Shown: one piece after another, positions 27,601-39,041 of the stretch
Position numbering within the stretch: position 1 is the first letter of the stretch
How the letters are laid out: each line of letters begins with the position of its first letter
Assembly: GCF_016859285.1 (NCBI RefSeq)
Contig: NC_053405.1
Coordinates: 1,049,260 to 1,113,259 of the forward strand
DNA length: 64,000 bases
Reading direction: 5' to 3'
Source: Xiphias gladius
Taxonomy: Eukaryota; Chordata; Actinopteri; Istiophoriformes; Xiphiidae
Translations under genes and position numbers: made by a program
Notes under the pieces: model-generated
What the model saw: only the letters and a program-made list of their open reading frames with translations
What the model was told of the DNA's origin: nothing
The model's database searches: none

Positions 27601-30600
27601 CTGCTTCCTTTGAAGAGGGTTTATATTTTCTTGTGTCATTTTTGAATCTCATTCCCTCAGCAGGTTTTTGTCTGAGTACTAATCAGATTTTCATTGTTGT
27701 TGTCGTTGTTGTTCCAGGTGAAGGTGTGGAGGCTGGACGGAGTTGAGCTCTTCAGCGGCAGCAGTGATGAAGGCTCAGTGGTTCTGGGAGTTCTGGAAGA
27801 ATGTGTAGTTTCTCTGGCTGACTCTGGTCTGGTCAGAATATCCAATTCAGTTAACGGGACCCAGGCTGTGGAGACTCAGCTGGACAACTCACAGAGATGT
27901 TTGACTCTTGTAAACGCTGTTACGTTACCAAAATGTGGGAAAGTGTTTGCGTTTTTTAAAGAAGGCTTCCTCTATCAGGTACGTCCATTTTGGTTGATGG
28001 TTTTGATGGCTTTCATGGACATTTAATTTGTAGTTGTTACAGCTTGATATTAGAGTTAAAGGTCCCGGAGACTGCTGCAGGGTCTTTTGAGCTGTCTTTG
28101 GGGCCGATGATGAGGAAGACTTCTGTTTATCTCCATTTAAAATTTGGGACATCCAGCCTCTCGTAGAGTCCAGACTCCTTTAGGTTAGTTAGTTTACTGA
28201 GATCATCCCGTTTCGAGAGACGAGTACAGCTGAGTGTCGTCAGCTGTACTCTGTGTCCCTTTGAAAGTGGAGTTCAAAGGTCCAACGGTAACATAGAGAG
28301 AGGAAGAAAGATTTTGCCAAGAACTAATCCCTGAAACACTCCATAGCTCAGATACAGCAGCATCAGATGTGTGGTCACCAACCATCACTAAAATTTTCCA
28401 TATATAAACCAAACTGCCTTCAATTCATGGTTAGGTCTTACTGAAAAAAATTAAATGTTACGGATGCAGTCAGCTCGCATTATCATAGATAAGTAGTTGT
28501 TTAAGCAACAGGACACAAACTGCTTTCTTTTATGAAAGTTATTCCAAAGTGAAATGTTTAAAACCCTGTCATGGACGTTGGGCTACTTTTGTTTTGAAGG
28601 AATCCCACGTCTCGACGTATGCAGACGATTCAACAGTATACACGTCAACACCTACAGTTCATGACTTCAACTTAGACTTGAATCACAAGCTGAAGTCAGT
28701 CATGGAGTGGATAAGCAGTAATAAATTAGTTCTGAATGCATCCAAAACAAATAGAAATAGTCCAAAACCAAACCTGGACCTCCATATAAACGATGTGTTA
28801 CTTAATCTGGTCCAAGAAGCAGAGCTACTGGGTCTCACCTTAGACAGTTGATCCTCATACAGATATTATGGTAACTAAAATGGGAAATAGTGATATCCCA
28901 GTTTGAATACCACCCAGCAACATGGTAGAGCATTTCTGTGAGTAATATAAAGAAAAACTATAAGTCTGGTTCTTCACTGTGGAAGAATAGATGTTGTTGC
29001 AGGTAGTGTCTCAGATGATTGTATTTGTTACTAGTTTTCATCAGAAATATAATACGAATATGTAACTTTTATTAGTAATACACATGCATTTTAACCAGAG
29101 AAGTGGCAGGAAGGCAGTTAATATATTACCCAAAGTGAGGTTAAGTTCAGTCCAATGTACCATCTTGTATCAAGGAACGTATGACTTGATCCACTTCCTG
29201 AAGAACATAGCGAGTCTAGATTTAACCATCCTTGAAAAAGGATCTACTGATTTCAGATTAGATAAAAGTTTTTTCTTGTTCAGTCTTTGTCATTGTGTCT
29301 GTATTTTCACGTTGTATTTAAAGGTATTTGCAGTTTTGAGACAGTTCTGAAGTTATTGCACAAGGTTGTATCAGATTATGAAGGTGCTGAAGTAGAAGCA
29401 GATAATGGCCAGTAACCAGGGACAGACAGTAACTGTTGGTCCCTTAGTAATTTAGCATTAACAACCAAACCTACAGGGTTTTTTCTTCTGTTACATGTGA
29501 TCATACCTCGGATGATGATGTTTTCCTTCCTGTCTGCAGATTTCCAGGACGGGCAGACAGACAGCTGTTGAGTTTCCTCTGGTTCCCTCTTTACTTTCTG
29601 TTACTGAGGATGAAAAAATACTGATGGCAGGTACGACTAGGCTGTTAACTAATACACTCTCAGAGTTTTCAAACCACAACAAGCTGCAGCTACAAATACA
29701 TGAAAACCACTGGCTCTGTAGTTTCTTTCACAAAGGTTCACATCAGTAGTTGACATGTGGAATTCCTTGGTATTGGTGAGAAAGTATACGGGACTTTTAG
29801 ACTCATTTTCAAAATGCCTTTCGCTGTGTTGTCCCTCTAATGAAGTCGTAGAAAACAGAGTTCAGCTTTTGACCAAAGATGAAAAATCTGTCTCCCTGTT
29901 TCCTGTTTGAGTAATCGTGGATCATGTAGAGACAAGCTGACAACTTTTCACACTGTTTTCTAATTTTTGTCTGTAAATTATAAACATTTTTTTATTTTAA
30001 AAATTTGAATCATTCAGATCCTCAGTGGTTGTACTATGGCATAAATAGACATACATGAAAAAAGCAGAAAAATGAGTCGGGATAAAATCCTTTTACACGT
30101 AAATAAACTGTATTCTAGTCTTATTATGAACAGTGTATTTTTACTGCCTTGGACTGTTCTATAATAATAGTTTGAGTGTTTATAGCCAAAGATTTGTGAA
30201 TATTTATAGGCACGTGTGTTATTTTACATATATGTTGGGTTCCAGGCAGCTTTATACTGTGTCGATACATTGGATTTACAGCAGAGTTTAAGCTGAAAAA
30301 CGGATAAAATGCATGTGGGGTTAGGACAGTTTAAAAGGTGCTGGACAAAGACAAAAATGGAGGCACAGAAAGTCGACACAAACCTGGAGACCAGGGGGTT
30401 AACTGACTGGATTACAGGAAAACTTTTTATCAGTGTCCGGGAGATGAGAAATCCTGTCTCCGGTACCTGAGCAGGAGATTAGAGAAACCTGGTTTTCACG
30501 GAGTAACCCGGTTTCGTTCTCAGTGTAAACTCTGGTTTAGTGTGTTCATCCTCCAGCTGATCTGTGTTTCTGTCTCTGCAGGCGCTGAGCGAACTCTTAG

Positions 30601-33600
30601 CCTCTTTCACGTCGACGGAGACTCCGTGGACAAATTCCTCGACCTCCAACATGACGACAGCGTTTTGTCCGCCTGCACCTCTTCAGACTGCAGGCTGCTC
30701 GCGTCCGGAGCTGCTGACCAACTGATACGAGTAAGACACAGCACAATAAGTAGGTAGTTAACTTGAGCTTTACTGAGCAAAGGATCTCCGTATGGCTGCA
30801 GAATCTGTTCTCGGTAGACCCTTAAAAAGACCTGCTTCTTTGTGCGTCTCTTTAGTCCGATTGCTTTTTCTGCCGCGAAGCAGCTGCTGGGAAAACCGAC
30901 ATGTAGACGTGCTTGGTAAAAACTGTGGTGTACATATGTACCTTCAGTACATTTCTTTATTCGCTGCTTTATTGTCAGGAGAGGGGGATATGTTTTTCAA
31001 AATATTCTAGCTTTATAAGAACTCGATCTTCATGAATTTCACTACAAAGGTCAACGTCAAAAATGCTCTGAGTTCAATCAACCAGAACCAGAACTCTGAA
31101 TTATGAATGTCCCGTGTTCCCATTATTCCCCACTTTCCGTATAAATCCTCTCTTTGACAGATCTGGTCAGTGACCACCGGTGCGTTGTTGGACACTCTGT
31201 GCGGATCAGACGCTCCCGTCACCTCTGTGGTTTTGTATGAAGGCTTCGTGGTTTCAGCCTCGACGGCCACGGCCTCCATCCAGCTGTGGAGTCTGAAATA
31301 CGACGTCCGACACAAACCCACCGCCCGCATCCCGTCAGGCTGCGCCCACGTCGCCATCACCGAAGACGCAGATCGGGTTTTCTTCGTCCGACAGCCGAGC
31401 CAGACGGACGTCATCAGCTGGAACAGCCGCACAGGTCAGTGTTAACAGAGCAGAGTCACAGGAATGTTATCGATTCCAATTCTCTGATGGATTCTGGAAG
31501 TTCAAGTCTTACAGGCTTGATCTGTGTTGAGCCAAAACTAGACTTGGTAAATCACTGCATCATAAATCATACAGAAAGCTGTGGACAGGACTAACAATCG
31601 GGAAGGAAGGTAAATGCTAAGACGTAATGTAATGTAGAACAAAGAGAGTCACACAGTCAGATCTCTCTCTGCAAAGCTGCAAAACGCCTGAGTGCTCTCC
31701 TTCCTTTCAGGGATAAACCAAAAAGATCACCCCTCCTGCCCCCTGACAAACAAACCATCACACCCTCAATATTCCCACCTCCTACCCATCCTTAAACGCT
31801 GCCACAGGGTTGCTGACTGAACAGAGAAGAGAATGAAATGAAAAATGACAAAGGTTGACTCCTGTACCTCTCTGGAGGTTTTCTGTCCTGGGAGGGTGGA
31901 TCTGATTTTTTCGAGTTTCCTCGAGCTCCTGTGGGTGGAGCAGTGAAAGCACTGATCTTGTCACGACCTACAGGTGAGTGTGTCCCTTCTGGAACATTCT
32001 CAGAAATGAACACTAGAGGGTTTTGACTGATTTTAAACAGCTGGTGCTGTGGAAACGGCAGGAAAAGAGCCCCTCCAGAACTCAGAAGGGGCGTGTGAAC
32101 TCAACCTTTCACTACGTCATCTTACAGACGTCCCGGTTTTACTGTCCAGAGAGAGATAAAAGATCTTAAATCCAGTTTTCCTCCCTCACAGATGTTAGTG
32201 GCCCGGCAGGTCCCCATCGACCATCGGGCAGCATCACTCCTTCTTCTTCGTTTCATCTAGGAGATGCCTCACGGCACCCTCCATCCTTAGTCCCTCCAAT
32301 CCGATAATAAGTAGATAAACTAGGTGCTGACCATACGCTGTACAATGACAGTGACAATGTACGTTAGTGCAGCTCCTAAAGGATGTAGAGCGAAGAGCAG
32401 GCTGCCCACGAACACTACACAGAATTAACTGTACACTGAATATATGCATGATGACATATGATTCATTTACACAAGGAACGTACATATGGTAACAGTATAT
32501 ACAGACAGTAGGTGAAGGATTGTCAAGAAATGAATCTGAAATGTAACAAATGTGATGGAGGTTGTCATAAATAAAAGTCCAGCTGAGTCCGTCTTGTTCT
32601 GAGGGAAATGAAAGAAAGGAATAACCCCAGACCTGAACGCTGTGTCTCCCTGCAGGTTCTCTGTCAGAGCGTTTGGCGGTCTCTGCTGAGGTTTGCTCTC
32701 TGGAGTTGGCTCAGCACAAACGCCTGCTCCTGTGCGGTTTGACGTCCGGCACCGTCCTCATCTACCCGCTGGCCCTGCCCCAGGAGACGCTCTGCATCCC
32801 CCCTCCGGAGAGCCTCTGCAGGGTGCTCTGCCTGGCCGTCGGCTCCCAGGAGAAGCACATGGCGGTGGCCTACGAAGATTCCGTGTGTCTGTTCGAGATC
32901 GCCACCAGAGACAGCTTCCCCACGGTGGAGGGGCCCCGGGAGAGGTTCCCCCTGTCCCTCCTCCACGCACCCCTGTCCTCCATGGCGCTGCTGTCCGGCC
33001 GCAGGCTGCTGTACGGGACGAGCTGCGGGGAGGTGAAACTGCAGGACTTCAGCGGCGACGGCAGCTCCAGCCTGGAGCCTCATCGCAGCAGAGTGACCTG
33101 CGTGACGGCCAGTAACTGGGGGACTCACGCCCTGGTGGGCTCCGAGGACGCCGTGCAGAGACTGTGGGCCCTGACCCCGCTGGCCCTGGACCACACCATG
33201 GAGTACAAGGTCAGGGTTATGTACACGTGCGGCCTTAGAGCAAAAAACCACCAGAGTCTGACTTTGACAGTTTTGAGAGGGACTTTCCTCTCCAGCCAAC
33301 ATTTAACCGACAACTCCGACAAAATCCGCAGGAGACATAAACCTATAATAAGCAAACTCGGGTTTTAGGAATGAAATGATTTTACCGTTTTATTTGAACT
33401 CGTCCTGTTTATCTTATATGATCAGTATTTAAACATACAAGTGGTTTATAACGGACTATAATGTAGCTATAAGCAGATATAAGGACAATTTTTTAACTGT
33501 TTATCAATGTACAGTATTTTCAACAATTGTAACTTCTCCCTTTAGGACATATTTTAGATTATTACAGCTGTGTTGTGTTGTCTCTTATTATCTGTTTATA

Positions 33601-35252
33601 TGTTGTTGACAAGTACTGTACATTAAGAGACAGTTAAACAACTACTTCTACTACAACTACATCACAGTGTGTTATAAGCCACTTGTTACATGTTCACATG
33701 CTGATCATAAGGTTAAAGCAGCGTGTTCCGCTGACGATGTTGTCGTTATGTACAACGGTGCAATGGTCCAGTCCACTGAGAGCTCGGTTTGTTGTGCTGT
33801 GCTTCTGTTGGTGTTCAGGGCTTTTTCTTCGAGGGCGTCCTGTCGGCTGCTTTCTCTGACAGCGACCAGTTCGTCTTCACTGGCTCTCAGGACAGAACCG
33901 TCAAAGTCTGGGACGTTGCTACAGGTACGTTCAGGTGTGTTCGGACATGTTTTCACTCAGGACGTACAGGGAACACATACTGACAGAAACCCAAGGAGAT
34001 ACTGGGCACAGAGCCGGTCCAGGACATGGACACTTTCAAACATCTCAGAGTCACGTTGTATCGTAGACATGAAAAAGGAGACATTGTGTGGTGGTGTACG
34101 AGCGGTATATAAATAGGAGCCATACAGGACCATGATATGCAGTCTACGGACCTGGATCAGGGTTGGTGACTGAATAATGTAGTAAAACAAAACAGCAGTT
34201 CGGTCTGATCGCCAGTCTGCTGTTCTACAGCTGCACACAGCCTCCATAAAACCACAGCCACACTTTGGTGTGTGTGAGGATTAAAGAAATGAGCTATGAC
34301 ATGTTAGTCACTGAGCTTTAGGTGCTGGTAGGTGGATTTTATGCTAAGCTAAGCTAACCAGCTGCTGGCTATAGCGTCGACGTATTTCCCGAAACATCAG
34401 CTTCCCTTTTTATAATAAAAATATCCCGATAAGAAACGTATTTCTCGGTTCCTGCCTCTTGTCTAATTTTCAGTGGGGCTGTTAAGAAATTTCGTCCATC
34501 GCTGTGTTCGCTAACGTTACCGACGGACGCTACCAAAGACGCTGCTGATCAGTGCAGCAGGTTGAGCAGCTAAATATTCTGGGCAGGGGAGGAAACTGTT
34601 TTACTGATCAGGAGCTTCGGTTTGTCCATTTTGTCCTTTGTCACATTATTGTTTGGTTTATATTTGTTGATGAAAAATGTAAAACATTTAGTCTTTTTGT
34701 TTAGTTTTGTCTCATTTTTCATGATGAAAATCAGGTTGTCAGCAAATATTTTTTAACTCTCCACGGAATCCAGTTTGGGAACCATCCAAGTCAGGTTATG
34801 CCGAACGTTTGATTCTTAGTTCCTTGTGTTATTAAACATGTCGGTGTGATTTTGATTGAGGTTTTATTACCTGTGGAACAGGAGCTAGCAGTTGTGGTTT
34901 GGCGTTAAAGCGTCACTCAGCTCCTCGTTTCTTCCTGTCAGGAAACCTGCTGTACGTTCAGTACGTCTACTCCCCCGTCCTCAGGATGGTGACCTTCAGG
35001 AACGGCTTCGTGGCGTTGTCCGAGCAGGGCTTCGTCATCAGAGAAGTGTTTCGCTGTCCGGAACACATCGGTCCAGACTACAACCCTCTGAGGAACGTCA
35101 GGGCCCAGTATCGGGTCACCTCCAGGGAGAAGACCCGGGACGACCGGCAGACCTCCGTGTCCAAACTCCAGGACTACAACCCGGCTCAGTTCAACCTGAA
35201 CCTCATGAGCGTGCTCAGAGCCAAGCCCACCCCCACCTGTCTCATACTGTAG
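15663..35252 (+). CDS. nwd1: NACHT and WD repeat domain-containing protein 1, complete (19 exons)
   Basis: Exons: 15663-15801, 15980-16065, 16218-16334, 17271-17625, 17708-19016, 20741-20944, 21031-21184, 22894-23011, 23985-24149, 24381-24578, 26553-26675, 26764-26969, 27718-27978, 29540-29630, 30582-30730, 31161-31434, 32656-33209, 33819-33924, 34942-35252. They sum to 4920 nt, or 1639 residues, with every phase matching. The start is the first ATG after an in-frame TGA at 15582. The N-terminus carries a DUF4062-like start (VFVSSTFTDM, residues about 40-49; VVDLRWGI follows). The NACHT NTPase has Walker A GAAGMGKT near residue 420 and a Walker B-like LLLILDALDQ near residue 511. From about residue 949 there are at least 12 WD-like blades, for example AGSDDGVVAVWS and TGSQDRTVKVWDV, enough for two propellers. 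It is an NLR/APAF1-like signalling ATPase; in mammals it has been linked to androgen-receptor signalling and purine-enzyme assembly. The many-exon structure fits NWD1 rather than the exon-poor NWD2. Confidence 0.93.
15836..15896. repeat. Short dispersed repeat shared with 45985-46045
   Basis: GAATTAAAGACATAAAAAGACAA, followed by GTGTCTGCAG, occurs in both places with one or two differences. Here it lies in nwd1 intron 1; the other copy lies inside the foldback element at 45600-46165. Confidence 0.7.
16625..16800 (+). repeat. Interspersed element, family A (copy 1)
   Basis: Shares AGATTCA-TTTACTGTGACAGAAAA and the flanking GTCAGAAAA ... CTTCA blocks with copies near 19090, 36190, 37385 and 47950. 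It looks like a small nonautonomous fish element ending in GCTGCAACT-type termini. Located in nwd1 intron 3. Confidence 0.65.
19085..19312 (+). repeat. Interspersed element, family A (copy 2)
   Basis: Contains TTGTCGATTAACTGTCAGAA, GGGATTCAGTTTACTATGAT and GAGAAGCTGGAACCAG in the order seen in the other copies. Located in nwd1 intron 5. Confidence 0.65.
20020..20105 (+). repeat. TAGCTTAGC-type dispersed repeat
   Basis: TTAGCTTAGCTTAGCATAAA, then AGCCTGGCTCCGTCCAAAG. This is near-identical in part to 50050-50110. Confidence 0.7.
20205..20350. repeat. Interspersed element, family A (terminal fragment)
   Basis: GATTAGTCGATCAATTGATTAGTTG and ACTATTTTGATAATCGGTAAT match the ends of the family A element, with the internal part missing. 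Confidence 0.55.
22185..22545 (+). repeat. Transposon-derived dispersed repeat in nwd1 intron 7
   Basis: The segment from CACAAGTATTTGGACAGTGAC through GATGCTTTGCCAGGCCTTTAC is familiar as a DNA-transposon-derived repeat of fish genomes. No coding remnant was found. It abuts the family C element. Confidence 0.6.
22546..22800 (+). repeat. Interspersed element, family C (plus orientation)
   Basis: Contains TTTACAGGCAGTGTTGCCAA, followed by CTAGCGACA motifs, typical of a common fish repeat. An inverted copy lies at about 26100-26370. Confidence 0.7.
26100..26370 (-). repeat. Interspersed element, family C (minus orientation)
   Basis: The reverse complement reads CTTTCAAAATGAATTGG and TTTACAGGCAGTGTTGCCAA, matching 22560-22630. 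Similarity is strongest over roughly 125 bp. Located in nwd1 intron 10. Confidence 0.7.
26699..26735. repeat. (AAT)n microsatellite
   Basis: Trinucleotide run in the 88-bp nwd1 intron between exons 11 and 12, so much of that intron is simple sequence. Confidence 0.9.
28040..28290 (-). mobile_element. L2-like LINE reverse-transcriptase fragment
   Basis: On the minus strand, ADDTQLYSS (the second half of the YADDTQLY motif) is followed, after frameshifts, by WMSQ and IGPK-like pieces, in the order seen in L2-type reverse transcriptases. It is broken and inactive. Located in nwd1 intron 13. Confidence 0.65.
28590..28860 (+). mobile_element. Non-LTR retrotransposon reverse-transcriptase fragment
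   Basis: A frame in 28549-28851 reads TYADDSTVYTS, then WISSNKLVLNASKT and LLGLTLDS, the YADD catalytic motif and following thumb motifs of LINE reverse transcriptases. No full element is present. It lies in the same intron as the minus-strand fragment. Confidence 0.75.
34300..34400 (-). repeat. TAGCTTAGC-type dispersed repeat, inverted
   Basis: GCTAAGCTAAGCTAACCAGC, preceded by AGGTGCTGGTAGG, is the reverse complement of the unit at 20025-20100. Located in nwd1 intron 18. Confidence 0.7.
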
Positions 35253-36168
35253 GACCCCCAGGGACCTCAAGGTTCTCTGAGCTTTCACGAGAAATTAGGG
35301 AACAGAATATTTTCATTCTTAGGAAACGTATTTGTTTTATTCATTGAGGTTAAAGTACACGTTCAATATATAACCTAATACCTAATATACAACATCTGTT
35401 ATCACGTAAAATTACTGCACGTTTAGTTATAAATTAGTGATAAATTATTATGCAAGCAACAGCTATTTTTAATCTGAAAAATGTATTAAAACAGCTGTTT
35501 ATGATCCTGGAATCCAGCTGTTTTCGCCTAAATGCGGCAAAAATGACTTTCTTCCACTTGCTTCTTCCACTACACGCCTCAGATTACAAGTAAACTATGA
35601 ACAGCTCGGTGCGCTAGCAGCGACACATTTACACAAGTTAGGCATAAATGAAGAATCGCATTCAGATGGACTGAGGAGAGGTGGATCCTGCTGCGGAGGT
35701 GGTTCGACGTGTATTGTACGGTGGGTGAAAACTGACGTCCCCCACGCAGCCGCCGTCCTCTGCGCCGAAGCAGGACACAAACTGCTGAGAGGCGCCTGCC
35801 GAACGTCAGTGGGCGAGTGTTTGAGACTCAAATGAAAGATTTCCCCGAGGATTAAAAATCCTGCCCCCTCACGTTTCAGAATCCTAATTTTGTCCCCTTC
35901 ACTTTTACAGTTTCAGTTTGTCCCATGACTGTCCAAGCACAAAAGTCCAGATGACAGAAGCTCCGAGTGCTTCAAAATGTTCAAATCGTCTGAACCTCTT
36001 TCCCCCGTGTGCTCACCACATTTAAGCTTTACGAGCAGCAGGGAATGATCTTCAGACATTTTTTGGCCAAATTTTCTATCAGGTCTTTATCAAGCAAATT
36101 GTAGGTGATTAAAGGGTTAATGCTTTTTTTTGTCAGGCTAAGATTATGATGGAAAGCATTGCTAGATG

Positions 36169-36174
36169 AATAAA
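36169..36174 (+). promoter_or_regulatory. Candidate nwd1 polyadenylation signal
   Basis: AATAAA about 0.9 kb after the nwd1 stop. A variant ATTAAA at 35485-35490 is closer to the stop and is an alternative. The choice cannot be made from sequence alone. Confidence 0.3.
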
Positions 36175-36189
36175 ATGTAGGGATTCACT

Positions 36190-36522
36190 AGTAATTATTC
36201 TCATTATCGAGTCATCTGTTTATTTTTTAACAAACCGATGAATCATTTCATCTATAAAAGATGAGAAAATATTGAAAAATGTCACATTTTTCCCCGAGTC
36301 TTAAGCGACGTCACCAGATGTCTCGTTTTTCATTTCAAAATCCAAAACTATTTGTTTCATAGAGACAGAAAACAAAGCAAAAATGGGAAAAGTTCTCACA
36401 TCAGAGAAGCTGGAACCAGAGAAAGTTTGGGATTTTTGGGAAAAATGTCAAATGGTTCATCGATTATTAAAGTAGTTGCTGATTCATCTTCTGCTTATTG
36501 ACCAAATTGCTGCAGCTCTATT
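36190..36522 (+). repeat. Interspersed element, family A (full-looking copy)
   Basis: Runs from TTATCGAGTCATCTG through GAAGCTGGAACCAGAGAA to TGCTGCAGCTCTA, the mirror of the GGGCTGCAACT start at 47950. The terminal similarity suggests inverted ends. Confidence 0.65.
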
Positions 36523-37203
36523 CCAATGTATATAAATGAAGACAATAACTATGAATTATATTAGTTGTAAATGCCAGAGACGGTTTTCAGCCAACTTACA
36601 GACGTAGTGTTAACGTTAATCAGTCGGGTAGCCACGGTTGATAAAGTCGGCCGGCGGCTAAAAAATCAGACACTGTTTCATGAGCAGGTCACGCTGAAAC
36701 TGTAGGAACAGTAAAAACAGCCGAGACAGAAATAGGATTTTGACAAGTGGAGTGTCTCCTGTTCCCCAGTGGAAAACTTGGAAACCAACCCACCGTTTTC
36801 AGGCTCAGGGTTAAGGTCACGTCCGGCCGGTGAAATGCTCATTGAACGACGGATAAACTAGAAGCTCGGGCATCGTGTCAGGTGGATTTTTCCCTCCAAC
36901 ACTGTGATGTTTGTTCACCTGAGGGAAACCAGAAAATGGTTTTCAGCTCAGTCATAAACTCTGGGGGCGGATAGACGCTCCTCCTGGGAATCAGAGTTTG
37001 TGACTTTGAGTTAAACATTGACAGAACCGTGCTGACCTGCCGATCCACCTGACGCACCTGAAACTCTCAGCTTCACTCCGCTGCTGGTTTCGCACTCCGG
37101 GTTTCAAGTTTAAATCCAGCGCTGAAGCTTTTACTTTCCAGTTTTATGATTCCTTCGGGTTTTAGGACTTTATTTTTTCTGCAGTCAAAGCGGAGAATCA
37201 ACG

Positions 37204-39004
37204 ATGGGAAAACCTTCTGCAGTGATTTCCTGCTTGTTGCTGATTGTCGGAGCGGTGAACGCCCAGACAGGTACAAACTGTATTAACGAGTACAATAAAA
37301 ACTCAGTAATACTACTGCTCAAAGAATTCCTCCTTAAAGTTTTAGCCTCTGGAACCTGCATCAGTGACGGACATGAATATTTTACTTACTTATTTTACCA
37401 AAGCTCCAAAGCCCAAAGATACTCAGTTTACTGTGATTATAAACAAAGAAAAACATTCGAGAAGCTAAAACTTCTCTTCTGTTTGTCGTTTTTGCTTGAA
37501 AATCATCGAACCCATTAATCATCTTATCATTTCAACCCTGGAATGTCGTGATCACTGATGGATTGATTAAAGAAACAAACAATAACCAGGATCTGTTTGG
37601 TGTTTGACCGTCACAGTAAATAAGCAGTTTAAAGACGAAAGATATATTTTATAGATATATATAAAATATGTATACGCACACACAAACAATGGGCTCCTAT
37701 TCTTTCCCACCTTACAAAACCAGTTAAATTTAACAAAAACCATAAAAACTGTCGCTGAATTTAAAAGGTTCGGTTGAACCTTTTAAAGCATAAAGTAATG
37801 AATGGTTTTCATATTATTTAAGGGATTTTGACCCATTGTTTTAGCAGTTAAGCAGCTGCTTCAGGTCACGTAGGCCAGCTGTTCATTTTAAGCAGTTAAA
37901 AGAGTTTAGCTCAGGTTAGCTAGTGGTGTATTTCAGCAGTAGTAGAGGAGTCCTTGAGGTTTACTGTGTGGTTTTGATGGAAACCAGTTTACCGGCTTAG
38001 AGACTAAGAGAAAAAACCAGTTAAAACAAACGCGTAATTTTCTTCCCATCCAAGGTGGGCGAAGACCTGCCCCTACCCTGCCTCTGATTGGCTAGAACTT
38101 GTTCCCCTTCGTTGGTTAGGATGGTTAAATTTGGCATGAGGAGCGATGATTGGTTGCGGTTAGGGTAAGCCAATCAGAGGCAGGGTAGGGGCGGGTCTTT
38201 CGGCTATCTCAGGTGGGGGGAAAAAATAAGACTAAACAGACCAACGAGTTTGGATCCCTCGACCTTTGACCTCTGCGTTTGTGTTACAGCTCAGACTCAG
38301 GCCAGTGAGCGTCTGCTGCCCCAGTGGCTCACCGGCATCATCGCCGTCATCGCCTTCCTCTTCCTCACCTTTGTCGGCTTCCTGGTGAAAAAGGCCTGGT
38401 GTGAGTCCGGCAGGTCAGTTGGGGGGTCCCGAGGTTTTTTAATACACTCCGAGAAATCATTAAAACTGAGGGGACACAGTCTCTACAGCTTACAAACTGT
38501 GTCTTAGAGTTTTTAAGCTCCATGACGAAAGTTTAAATGGTGCTTCTTCCCTCGGCGCGCAGGGGGAAGACGTCTGTGGAGACGGTGAGAGAAGATGAAT
38601 TCGTCATGGCCGACAGCAAAATCTACCAGACCAGCCTGGACGCGGTCAGGTACGACCAACAAGTCCTCCAGACCAAACAACACTCAGGGCCCTCGATACT
38701 GCACTTTACGCTTAGAATAAACTGGCAGAAAGTACATCTGTGTTTTAATGCCATGCCCACACCATGTAGAGACCGTCATTACAAACCTAGTGAGTTTTCT
38801 CGTCAGCCTCCTTGTTGTAATGAGAGATGATATCAATTGTGACAGCTACAATGTCCCCCCCCGGTTTCCGTACAGAAAATGGCTGCAAAGCCTCCGTTAC
38901 TGGCAAACACATCTAAATAAACTGCAGTATGAACTAAAAAGGTCACAATTAAAACATCTGCGGTGGCAGAACAGCACTGAACAAACCAAGTTACAGACAG
39001 AAGT

Positions 39005-39041
<37 letters not shown>

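Larger units (their letters stand above)
35253..37203. other. Intergenic region between nwd1 and pdzk1ip1
   Basis: Presumed nwd1 3' UTR, a family A element at about 36190-36522 and otherwise unique sequence. It must contain the pdzk1ip1 promoter, but no TATA box was identified with confidence. Confidence 0.55.
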
